This document shows, in pieces, positions 14,869 to 21,551 of a stretch of DNA of 21,551 bases (the stretch's first letter is position 1; each line of letters starts with the position of its first letter). The notes beneath the pieces are model-generated. The model ran no database searches and had not been told where the DNA came from. It saw nothing but the letters and a program-made list of their open reading frames with translations. The DNA comes from JBOGJG01 sp050747825 (lineage in GTDB: Bacteria > Acidobacteriota > UBA6911 > RPQK01 > JBOGJG01): the NCBI GenBank assembly GCA_050747825.1, contig JBOGJG010000193.1:1-21551 (forward strand). Reading direction: 5' to 3'. A program made the position numbers and the translations under genes.

Positions 14869-17800
14869 ATGGCTAAAGAAAAAAAGAAAGGAAGACAAAG
14901 CCCCAACCCGCCGGGCCTAAAATTTAACAAGCAAGCCGAAGCAAATGGCTCAAAAGTCAGGAAAACAGGCAAATCTGCAGGAGGGGACACGTTGAAGGGG
15001 CAATTGCCGGAGGCGAAGCCCAGCCGGGCCGACTTCCCCGTTATCGGCATCGGCGCATCCGCCGGAGGCCTGGAGGCGTTTACCACCTTCTTTGACGCCA
15101 TGGCCGCCGACAGCGGCATGGGCTTTGTCCTCGTCCAGCACCTGGACCCCACAATGGGGAGCCACTTAGCCGAGTTGCTGGCCCAGCATACTGAAATGAA
15201 GGTTACGGAGGTGGAGGATGGGATCCGGGTTGAGCCCAATTGTGTTTACACCATCCTACCCAACCGGACGCTCAGCTTGGAGAAAGGCGTGTTGCGTCTG
15301 AGGGAGCCGAAGGAACCGCGCGGCCACCGCAAGCCCATCGACGACTTCTTCCGTTCCCTGGCCGAAGACCGGCAGGAAAAAGCCATCTGCATCATCCTTT
15401 CCGGCACAGGCACCAACGGCACAGTCGGGGCGAAGGCGGTTAAAGCCGTCGGCGGGATGACCATGGCGCAGGACCCCAAAACCGCTAAGTACGACGGAAT
15501 GCCGAACAGCGCCATCGACTCGGGGGAAATCGATTACGTCCTGTCTCCCGAGAAGCTGCCTGAGGCCCTGCTCAAGTATGTCGGGCATTCCTATGTCCGG
15601 AACAGCAGGGAAAAGTCCGAAGCAGGGCCGCCAAACGGCCTCCGCCAACTCAACAGTATCCTGGCGCTGCTGCGCGCCCAATTCGGTCATGAATTCGGCA
15701 ATTATAAAAAGCCCACACTGGTGCGCCGCATTTACCGTCGGATGGGAATCCGGCATATGGAGGAAATGGCCGATTATGCCCGTTTTCTGAGGGAACATCC
15801 CGACGAGGTTCAGGCATTAAGCAGGGATCTGCTGATCCCGGTAACCAGTTTCTTTCGGGACCCGGAAGCCTGGAAGGCTCTGGAGGAAAAGGCGATCGCG
15901 CCTCTGCTTAAGAATCGGGAGGCGCACTCCTCGATCCGGGCGTGGGTGCCCGCCGTTTCCAGTGGCGAGGAAGCTTATTGCCTCGCTATGTTGCTGGCCG
16001 AACAGGCCGAGGCGGTCCACAAGCAATTCGATATCAAGATCTTTGCCACGGATGTCGGTGAGGATAGGTTGAACTCGGCCAGGGGAGGCCTTTTCCCGAC
16101 GGCAGCCGTCTCCGACATATCGTCTCAGCGGCTGGAACGTTTTTTTGATAAGGAGGATGATTCCTTTCGGATCAAAAGACACATTCGGGATATGGTGACC
16201 TTTGCCCCCCAAAACCTGCTTCACGATCCGCCCTTTTCCCGGCTCGACCTGGTCAGTTGCCGAAACCTGTTGATTTATCTGGAACCGGAAGCGCAAAAAA
16301 AGGTCATCGTGCTGCTGCACTTTGCCCTGCGCGAAGGGGGGTTCCTTTTTCTGGGGACGACGGAATCGGTGGGCGAGCAGGAGCAACTGTTTAAGCCGGT
16401 CTCCAAGAAGTGGAGTATCTATTGCCGCATCGGACCGACCCGGCACGACATCGTCGATTTTCCGGTGATTGGACTGCAGGGAAAGCACAACTATGAGGAT
16501 TTGTTGCACCACGCCCCCCGGCGTAAGCCCGGTTTCTCGGACCTGGCTCAAAAAGTTTTGGCCGCTCGCTATGCCCCCGCCTCCGTGCTGATCGATGGCA
16601 AGCACCAGATCCTCTATTTTCACGGTCCTACCGAAAGGTATCTGGCCCAGCCGGCCGGCGAGCCGACCCGGGATCTGCTGAGCATGCTGAGCAAAAGGCT
16701 GACCACGAAAGTACGAATCGCCATGCGTGGCGCCCTCACAGAGAACCGAAGCGTAACCGTCAGGAGCGCGCCTGTTAAGCAGGGCGATCAATCCCAAACG
16801 GTTGCCGTAACGGTCACCCCACTTGCGGATCCCGAGACGGAAGGCTTGCTGCTGGTCAGTTTTGAGGAGGAGATCGAGCCGGCTGCCTCCGCCCCGGCCG
16901 TACAGGAGAGCCCGGAGGCAACCACCGTCGAGCGGCAGCTTGAACAGATGCTGCAGCAAATCCGTCAGGAACTGAGCAGCACCGTCGAGGAGTTGGAAAT
17001 CGCCAATGAAGAGCTGAAGGCCACCAATGAAGAAATCACTTCCATGAACGAGGAACTTCAGTCGACCAATGAGGAGCTGCAGGCTTCCAAAGAAGAGCTG
17101 CAGTCGCTCAATGAAGAGCTAAACACCATGAACGCGCAGCTTCAGAACAAGGTCGGACAACTGGAACAGGTTAATAACGATCTGATTAATCTCATCAACA
17201 GCACTCAGATCGCGACCGTCTTTTTGGATACTCGCTTGCGCATCAAGTGGTTTACGCCGGCCATAAAGGACCTGTTGGACATGCTTTCGTCAGACGTAGG
17301 CCGGCCCATCCAACATTTTGCCCAGAAATTTGCCGGTGGAGATCTCATCAGTGGCGCCGAGACTGTTATGGAGAAGCTTCAGCCCATCCAGAGCGAGGTG
17401 CAAAGTGACGACGGCCGCTGGTACATCCTGCGCATCCTCCCCTATCGTACCCAGGACAACCGAATCGAAGGCGTGGTAGTGACTTTCACCGACATTACCG
17501 AGCGGAAGCGGGATCAGGACGCCATCAACCAGGCGCGCCTTTACGCGGAATCGATAGTGGAAACCATCCGGCAACCGCTGTTGGTCCTGAATGGGGATTT
17601 GCGCATCGAGTCGGCCAATAGAGCGTTTTACAGCGGGTTTGAGGTCTCTGCGGGTGAGACGAAAGGCCGCCTGATATACGAGTTGGGTGAGCGCCAGTGG
17701 GATATCCCCCGCCTGCGAACTTTGCTGGAGGAAATCATCCCCCAAAACAGCCTTTTCAACGACTTTGAAGTAGAGCACGAATTTGACAATATCGGCTGGA

Positions 17801-18651
17801 GGCACATGCTGCTCAACGCCCGCCGCCTGGACCATGAGTCGATGATCCTTCTGGCTATTGAAGATGTGACGGAGCGTAAGCAGGGGGAGAAGGCTCTGAT
17901 AGCGCTTACCCAGGAACTGGAGGAACGGGTTAGAAAGCGCACGGCGCAAGCCGAGCAGCGGGCGATGCAGCTTCAGGCGCTTACCACGAAGTTGATCACT
18001 GTCGAGCAGCGTGAGCGCCGGCGGCTGGCGCTCGTCCTGCACGACCATCTCCAGCAGTTCCTGGTGGCCGCCATGTCTCGTTTGAGCCTGAGCAGGAAGG
18101 AGGAGGCGAAGGGCAAAGATCCGGGCCCGTCACTTCAGGCTGTATCGAGATTGCTGGATCAGGCGCTCGACGCTTCGCGCTCCCTGACCGTTGAACTCAG
18201 CCCGCTCATCCTGCACGAGGGAGGACTGGCCACGACACTCAACTGGCTGGTACGATGGAACAAAGAAAATCACGGGCTTACTGTGGAGTTGGATATTGAT
18301 AGAAAGGCCGAGACGCTTAATGAGGGTCTGGGCGTTTTTATCTTTCATTCAGTGCGCGAGCTCCTGTTGAACGTGGTCAAGCACTCCGGTGTGGATCAGG
18401 CCCGGGTCGAGATCACTCGCCAGGACGGGGATCAATTGAGAGTGGCGGTCAGTGATGGGGGCAAGGGAATCGATCCGAAGCTCAAGCCCCGCGACGAGCC
18501 GACCAAACACTTCGGATTGTTCAGTCTGCGCGAGCGGTTGGGCATTATGGGTGGACAACTAGAAATCGACGGCGCTCCCGGCAAAGGGACACGGGTCACA
18601 ATGATCCTTCCCGCGGGTCTTTCAGAGGATAAAGCGGAGCAGGCGGAGTAG
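14869..18651 (+). CDS. CheB-CheR-PAS hybrid sensor histidine kinase
   Basis: A 1260-residue soluble signalling protein with no transmembrane segments. Domains in order: a basic linker (1-52); a CheB methylesterase-like domain (about 55-235) with S64 (GASAGG) and H91 (VQHLDP), but N183 in SGTGTNG where CheB has Asp; and a CheR methyltransferase-like domain (about 255-520; FFRDPEAW, SSGEEAYCLAML, FATDV, SCRNLLIYLEPE). A PAS-like segment (about 556-670) is followed by a long heptad coiled coil (about 687-775, repeated NEEL/TNEE) and two PAS domains (about 776-880 and 890-1010). The end is a NarL-type kinase: a HisKA_3 helix (RRRLALVLHDHLQQ, likely phospho-acceptor H1058) and a HATPase (about 1140-1250; N in RELLLNVVKHS, DGGKGID). 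It probably senses cytoplasmic signals. No response regulator is adjacent. AGGAG lies upstream of the ATG. Confidence 0.88.
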   Translation: MAKEKKKGRQSPNPPGLKFNKQAEANGSKVRKTGKSAGGDTLKGQLPEAKPSRADFPVIGIGASAGGLEAFTTFFDAMAADSGMGFVLVQHLDPTMGSHLAELLAQHTEMKVTEVEDGIRVEPNCVYTILPNRTLSLEKGVLRLREPKEPRGHRKPIDDFFRSLAEDRQEKAICIILSGTGTNGTVGAKAVKAVGGMTMAQDPKTAKYDGMPNSAIDSGEIDYVLSPEKLPEALLKYVGHSYVRNSREKSEAGPPNGLRQLNSILALLRAQFGHEFGNYKKPTLVRRIYRRMGIRHMEEMADYARFLREHPDEVQALSRDLLIPVTSFFRDPEAWKALEEKAIAPLLKNREAHSSIRAWVPAVSSGEEAYCLAMLLAEQAEAVHKQFDIKIFATDVGEDRLNSARGGLFPTAAVSDISSQRLERFFDKEDDSFRIKRHIRDMVTFAPQNLLHDPPFSRLDLVSCRNLLIYLEPEAQKKVIVLLHFALREGGFLFLGTTESVGEQEQLFKPVSKKWSIYCRIGPTRHDIVDFPVIGLQGKHNYEDLLHHAPRRKPGFSDLAQKVLAARYAPASVLIDGKHQILYFHGPTERYLAQPAGEPTRDLLSMLSKRLTTKVRIAMRGALTENRSVTVRSAPVKQGDQSQTVAVTVTPLADPETEGLLLVSFEEEIEPAASAPAVQESPEATTVERQLEQMLQQIRQELSSTVEELEIANEELKATNEEITSMNEELQSTNEELQASKEELQSLNEELNTMNAQLQNKVGQLEQVNNDLINLINSTQIATVFLDTRLRIKWFTPAIKDLLDMLSSDVGRPIQHFAQKFAGGDLISGAETVMEKLQPIQSEVQSDDGRWYILRILPYRTQDNRIEGVVVTFTDITERKRDQDAINQARLYAESIVETIRQPLLVLNGDLRIESANRAFYSGFEVSAGETKGRLIYELGERQWDIPRLRTLLEEIIPQNSLFNDFEVEHEFDNIGWRHMLLNARRLDHESMILLAIEDVTERKQGEKALIALTQELEERVRKRTAQAEQRAMQLQALTTKLITVEQRERRRLALVLHDHLQQFLVAAMSRLSLSRKEEAKGKDPGPSLQAVSRLLDQALDASRSLTVELSPLILHEGGLATTLNWLVRWNKENHGLTVELDIDRKAETLNEGLGVFIFHSVRELLLNVVKHSGVDQARVEITRQDGDQLRVAVSDGGKGIDPKLKPRDEPTKHFGLFSLRERLGIMGGQLEIDGAPGKGTRVTMILPAGLSEDKAEQAE

Positions 18652-18661
18652 GCACCCTCCA

Positions 18662-18691
18662 TTGCCTGGGCATACCCCAGTTTGTTACAAT
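18662..18691 (+). promoter_or_regulatory. Candidate promoter for the C39-like gene
   Basis: TTGCCT (18662-18667), an 18-base spacer and TACAAT (18686-18691) lie just after the kinase stop. Transcription would start near 18698. That would exclude the in-frame TTG at 18662 as start codon for this transcript and favour a downstream start. Confidence 0.35.
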
Positions 18692-18760
18692 CGAAAAAAG
18701 GAAGGTAGCCCCCTTCTGAGCGATGAGGAACTGGCCAGACTTGCCGCTCAGGCGGAAAAC

Positions 18761-19333
18761 GTGCAAAACGATTTTGCTTTTTATCTCATCGTATTGAGTC
18801 TCGGCGCGTTTCCGGGGCTCTTCGCCCAGGGGTCGGGTGAAGATGCCTCAGGAATCTGGTTGGACGTTCCCTTGGTCCGGCAGGAAAAATATGGCTGCGG
18901 CTCGGCCAGTATTTCCATGGTCCTGCAGTACTGGGATCGCGAGACCGGCATTCGCCCGGCCGGCCGGCGCGACGCTGGAGCGATCCAGAAGCTGCTTTAT
19001 CGCCAGGACGCGAAGGGAATCCTTGCTTCCGACATAGAGCGATATTTCCAGGAGCAGGGTTTTCGCACGTTCACTTTCGCCGGTAAATGGGTGGATTTAA
19101 AACACCACATTTCCAAAGGACGCCCTCTAGTCGTGGCGCTGCGCGAAGGCGGCGAGGGGGCCCCGCTCCACTACGCGGTGGTTGTAGGAGTCAATTGGGA
19201 GGAGGATACGATCCTTTTCAACGATCCCGCCTTGCGCAAGCTCGCCAAAAGAGATCGCGCTCACTTTGAGAAAAGCTGGAAAGCCGCAGGAAACTGGGCT
19301 CTCCTTGCCATTCCGCGCGGGGATAATTCATAG
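18761..19333 (+). CDS. C39-like papain-fold peptidase, probably exported
   Basis: The C39-like domain starts at WLDVPLVRQEKYGCGSAS. The catalytic-type Cys codon is at 18896, and later LHYAVVVGV (His) and LFNDPA (Asp) complete the papain-like triad. C39-type domains cleave double-glycine leaders when fused to ABC exporters; stand-alone versions like this are secreted or periplasmic and of unknown substrate. I start at GTG 18761, preceded by GGCGGA, which puts a hydrophobic signal-like segment (FAFYLIVLSLGAFPGLFAQ) at the N-terminus. The frame is open back to a TTG at 18662, giving 223 residues. The signal lacks its usual positive charges, which appear in another frame from ATG 18723, so a frameshift is possible. 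It lies close behind the kinase gene but probably has its own promoter. Confidence 0.65.
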   Translation: MQNDFAFYLIVLSLGAFPGLFAQGSGEDASGIWLDVPLVRQEKYGCGSASISMVLQYWDRETGIRPAGRRDAGAIQKLLYRQDAKGILASDIERYFQEQGFRTFTFAGKWVDLKHHISKGRPLVVALREGGEGAPLHYAVVVGVNWEEDTILFNDPALRKLAKRDRAHFEKSWKAAGNWALLAIPRGDNS

Positions 19334-19336
19334 GTT

Positions 19337-19395
19337 CTCGTTGCGAGGCGGCCCAAAGGACACCCCGAAGGGCAGAGCCGTATTGAGGCGACGAG
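19337..19395. terminator. Inverted repeat between convergent genes, possible bidirectional terminator or REP-like element
   Basis: CTCGTTGC (19337-19344) pairs with GCGACGAG (19388-19395) through one G-U pair. Inside, GCCC (19351-19354) and GGGC (about 19369-19372) can pair. The element starts a few bases after the C39-like stop and lies before the end of the convergent GH94 gene, as expected of a terminator. There is no T-run, so intrinsic termination is not assured. Confidence 0.35.
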
Positions 19396-19426
19396 GTTCC
19401 CGGCGGTCAGCGGATCAGCGGATGGA

Positions 19427-21551
19427 TTAACGATATGTGGAAGCCGGTTGGCCCATGCGGACGTGGACCCGGTGCTTGACCAGATCCCGGCCCAGCGGGA
19501 TCACGCCACCCTCCAGGCGTTGACCATCCAGCTCCACCCAGGCGACGCCTTGTTCGCGGTGTTCCGGGTTCTGGACGTGGATCTCGTAGATCGCTTCGCC
19601 GTGGCGATAGTTCATCTGGAAGCCATCCCACCAGCCGGGAATGACCGGGGCCAGCCGCAGGGTCTCTCCGCACACTTTCAGGCCCAGGATCTCTTCCACC
19701 CAGGCGCGGTACATCCAGGCCGCCGAGCCCGTATACCAGGACCATCCGCCTTGACCGATCCGCCCGGGCAAGCGATAGATGTCGGCGGCGACCACGTAGG
19801 GCTCAACACCGTAGCGCCAAACCGATTCCGGTTCGCGCGCGTGCTCAATCGGATTGAGCATGCGCAGGATTTTCGCCGCACGGGTGCCGTCGCCGCGCCG
19901 TGCCATCGCGATGGCCAGCCAGAGGGCGGCGTGGGTATACTGGCCGCCGTTCTCCCGCACTCCCGGAGGGTAACCCTGGATGTATCCGGGTGAGGGTTCA
20001 GATTGATCAAAAGGAGGCTCCAGGAGCAGCACCAATCCCTCATCCTCGCGGACGAGATGGCGCCATGCCGATTCGAGCGCCTGCTCGGCGCGATCCGGAT
20101 CGGCGGCGCCGCTGAGCCAAGCCCAGGATTGCGGCAGCGAATCAATCCGCGCTTCTGAATTCACCGAGGAACCCAGAGGCGTGCCATCGTCAAAGGTCGC
20201 GCGAAGATACCATTCCCCATCCCAGGCGAACTTTTCAACGCGCTGGATCAGCACTTCCCTGTCCTGATGATAGCTCCGGCTCAGATCGGGCCGGCCCAGC
20301 AGGTCGGACAACTCGACCATGGCCTTGAGAACATCCAACATGAACCACGCCAGCCAAATGCTCTGGCCCCTGCCCTCGGCTCCCACCAGGTTCATCCCAT
20401 CGTTCCAGTCCCCGGTTCCCATCAGGGGCAACCCCTGGGCGCCAAAGCGTTGGCTGTGCGCCAGCGCGCGCCGGCAGTGCTCAAAGAGTGTGGCGCGTTC
20501 CGACGAGACCTCCGGTGACTGGAAACTCTCGTCTTGATCGTCGTTCAGCGTGGGGGCCTCCAGGAAGAGGACCATCTCGTTCAGAATATTCACGTCGGCA
20601 GTGACCCTGACGTATTGCGCGACGACGTAGGGGAGCCACAGCAGATCGTCGGAGATGCGAGAGCGGATTCCCGCGCCACTCGGCGGATGCCACCAGTGCT
20701 GGACATCGCCCTCCTTGAATTGCCGGCTTGCCGCCAGCAGGATGTGTTCACGCGCCAGTTTGGGATACGCGTAAAGCAGCGCCATCACGTCCTGTAATTG
20801 ATCGCGGAAGCCAAATGCACCGCCGGACTGATAAGAGGCGGAACGCCCCCAGATCCGGCAGCCGAGGTTTTGATACTGCAACCAGCGGTTGACCAGGAAG
20901 TCGGCGGCAAGCTCGGGAGTGTGCACCTGGATGATGCCGAGCCGATCATCCCACCACGCTTGCGTTTGCCGCAAAGCGGTCTCCAGAGCCAGGCTGTTAC
21001 GGTAGGCCAGAACCAGGGCGTGGACCTGCTCCAGCGACTGAACCTGACCGAGCATGCAGGTTATTTCAGCCCGCTCACCTGGAGCCAGTTGCAAGGTGAC
21101 CTGCAACGCGGCGCACGGGTCCAGGCCCGCTCCCGTTCGGCGGGAGAGCCTGGGGTGTTCCATCGCCGCCGGATTCCCCATCGAGCGGTTGCGTCCCAGG
21201 AAAGCCGTGCGGTCAGCCGTGTAGGACCGTGCAGGCGAGCTCAGGGCCGCGAAGGCCACGCGGTCCCCATAATCGGGATGGTAGCAATTGCGCGCAAGCA
21301 GGGCCTGGACTTCGTCGTCCCAGGTGGTCACGACGTGCATCTGGGATGATTCGCGAGCCTCGCCTAGTGTCCACTCCACATAATAGGTGAGCGATAGCTT
21401 GCGCCGCCGGGCGGAGTCGTTGCGCAAGATTAACCGTTGCAGCTTGATCGGCTCGCCCCCCCGATCATCCACGGGAACGAAGACTGTCAGTTCCTGCTCG
21501 ATGCCATGACTGTTATGCTCGAAGACCATGTAACCCGCCCCATGTCTAGCC
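19427..21551 (-). CDS. ndvB: Cyclic beta-1,2-glucan synthase-type protein, GH94 C-terminal part (partial, runs off right edge)
   Basis: About 707 codons are visible and the frame is open to the right edge (GCTAGACAT... read as ARHGAGY before MVFEH), so the ATG at 21529 is internal. The RHGxGYxxFEHxSHGI segment, the barrel core with MGTGDWNDGMNLVGAEGRGQ (general-acid Asp in GDWND, near 20390-20425), PGYIQGYPPGVRENGGQYTH, and VEPYVVAADIY with GGWSWYTGSAAWMYRA are all characteristic of the GH94 phosphorylase domain at the C-terminus of NdvB/Cgs. Those enzymes are about 2700-2900 residues, with an inner-membrane GT84 glucosyltransferase upstream; the GH94 part sets ring size by phosphorolysis. 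Cyclic glucans act in osmotic adaptation and host interaction. Only the C-terminal end is here. A free-standing cellobiose-type phosphorylase is less likely given the specific motifs. Confidence 0.82.
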   Translation of the reverse strand, partial: ARHGAGYMVFEHNSHGIEQELTVFVPVDDRGGEPIKLQRLILRNDSARRRKLSLTYYVEWTLGEARESSQMHVVTTWDDEVQALLARNCYHPDYGDRVAFAALSSPARSYTADRTAFLGRNRSMGNPAAMEHPRLSRRTGAGLDPCAALQVTLQLAPGERAEITCMLGQVQSLEQVHALVLAYRNSLALETALRQTQAWWDDRLGIIQVHTPELAADFLVNRWLQYQNLGCRIWGRSASYQSGGAFGFRDQLQDVMALLYAYPKLAREHILLAASRQFKEGDVQHWWHPPSGAGIRSRISDDLLWLPYVVAQYVRVTADVNILNEMVLFLEAPTLNDDQDESFQSPEVSSERATLFEHCRRALAHSQRFGAQGLPLMGTGDWNDGMNLVGAEGRGQSIWLAWFMLDVLKAMVELSDLLGRPDLSRSYHQDREVLIQRVEKFAWDGEWYLRATFDDGTPLGSSVNSEARIDSLPQSWAWLSGAADPDRAEQALESAWRHLVREDEGLVLLLEPPFDQSEPSPGYIQGYPPGVRENGGQYTHAALWLAIAMARRGDGTRAAKILRMLNPIEHAREPESVWRYGVEPYVVAADIYRLPGRIGQGGWSWYTGSAAWMYRAWVEEILGLKVCGETLRLAPVIPGWWDGFQMNYRHGEAIYEIHVQNPEHREQGVAWVELDGQRLEGGVIPLGRDLVKHRVHVRMGQPASTYR

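Noticed and set aside
15817..16959. 380-codon minus-strand open frame
   Set aside because: Antisense to the CheR and linker part of the hybrid kinase; composition-driven open frame.
17290..18048. 252-codon minus-strand open frame
   Set aside because: Antisense to the PAS domains and start of the kinase core, with no motif of its own.
1..21551. CRISPR array, tRNA/rRNA genes, integrase or transposase
   Set aside because: No regularly spaced direct repeats, cloverleaf-like segments, rRNA stretches or recombinase motifs were found by reading; small RNAs cannot be excluded without a covariance-model search.

Overview
The window looks like chromosomal DNA of a Gram-negative (diderm) bacterium of moderately high G+C. 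A tripartite-efflux adaptor/permease operon, a lipoprotein, exported proteins and a cyclic glucan synthase-type enzyme all imply an outer membrane and periplasm. The gene mix (DUF1684 lipoprotein, CehA/McbA-type PHP hydrolase, CheB-CheR-PAS kinase, several type II toxin-antitoxin loci, FtsX/MacB permease with HlyD adaptors) resembles Acidobacteriota, but no marker gene fixes the taxon and this is inference. No rRNA, tRNA, CRISPR array or transposase gene was seen.

Layout. Positions 1-378 (minus) hold a 5'-truncated remnant of a PhoD-like phosphatase. A plus-strand sterol desaturase/fatty acid hydroxylase-family membrane enzyme (433-1299) converges on a minus-strand flavin disulfide oxidoreductase (1363-2718). 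The divergent gap between that oxidoreductase and a plus-strand DUF1684 lipoprotein (2828-3739) contains a near-perfect 20-bp inverted repeat that looks like a mobile REP/MITE-type element. A minus-strand CBS-domain protein (3788-4282) follows. Next comes a tight plus-strand operon (4291-9212): a 782-residue protein made of two tandem HlyD/MacA-type adaptors, a second ordinary adaptor, and a MacB/FtsX-type permease without an ATPase gene.

A compact vapBC module (9263-9929) ends 4 bp from a minus-strand two-gene unit: a PHP-domain CehA/McbA-type metallohydrolase (11648-14101) followed by a divergent malate synthase A (9934-11595). The gap at 14102-14217 carries divergent promoters with palindromes. 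It is followed by an intact ribbon-helix-helix antitoxin (14218-14451) whose MazF partner (14436-14635) is broken by two frameshifts and has lost its C-terminus.

The largest gene (14869-18651) encodes a soluble CheB-CheR-coiled coil-PAS-PAS-histidine kinase fusion of 1260 residues, in which the CheB-like catalytic Asp is Asn. A C39-like papain-fold protein follows (about 18761-19333). A minus-strand GH94 C-terminal half of an NdvB-type cyclic beta-1,2-glucan synthase (19427 to beyond the right edge) closes the window.

How the parts work together. The adaptor-adaptor-permease operon should form an envelope-spanning export complex that borrows an ATPase and an outer membrane channel from elsewhere. 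The two toxin-antitoxin loci share a design: a palindrome lies over the promoter, and the start codon sits only a few bases after the predicted transcription start. The strongest candidates for follow-up are the three-adaptor/one-permease operon, the decayed mazF beside an intact antitoxin, the REP-like hairpin, and the Asn-substituted CheB domain. I found no clear evidence for a wholly new defence or mobile system.
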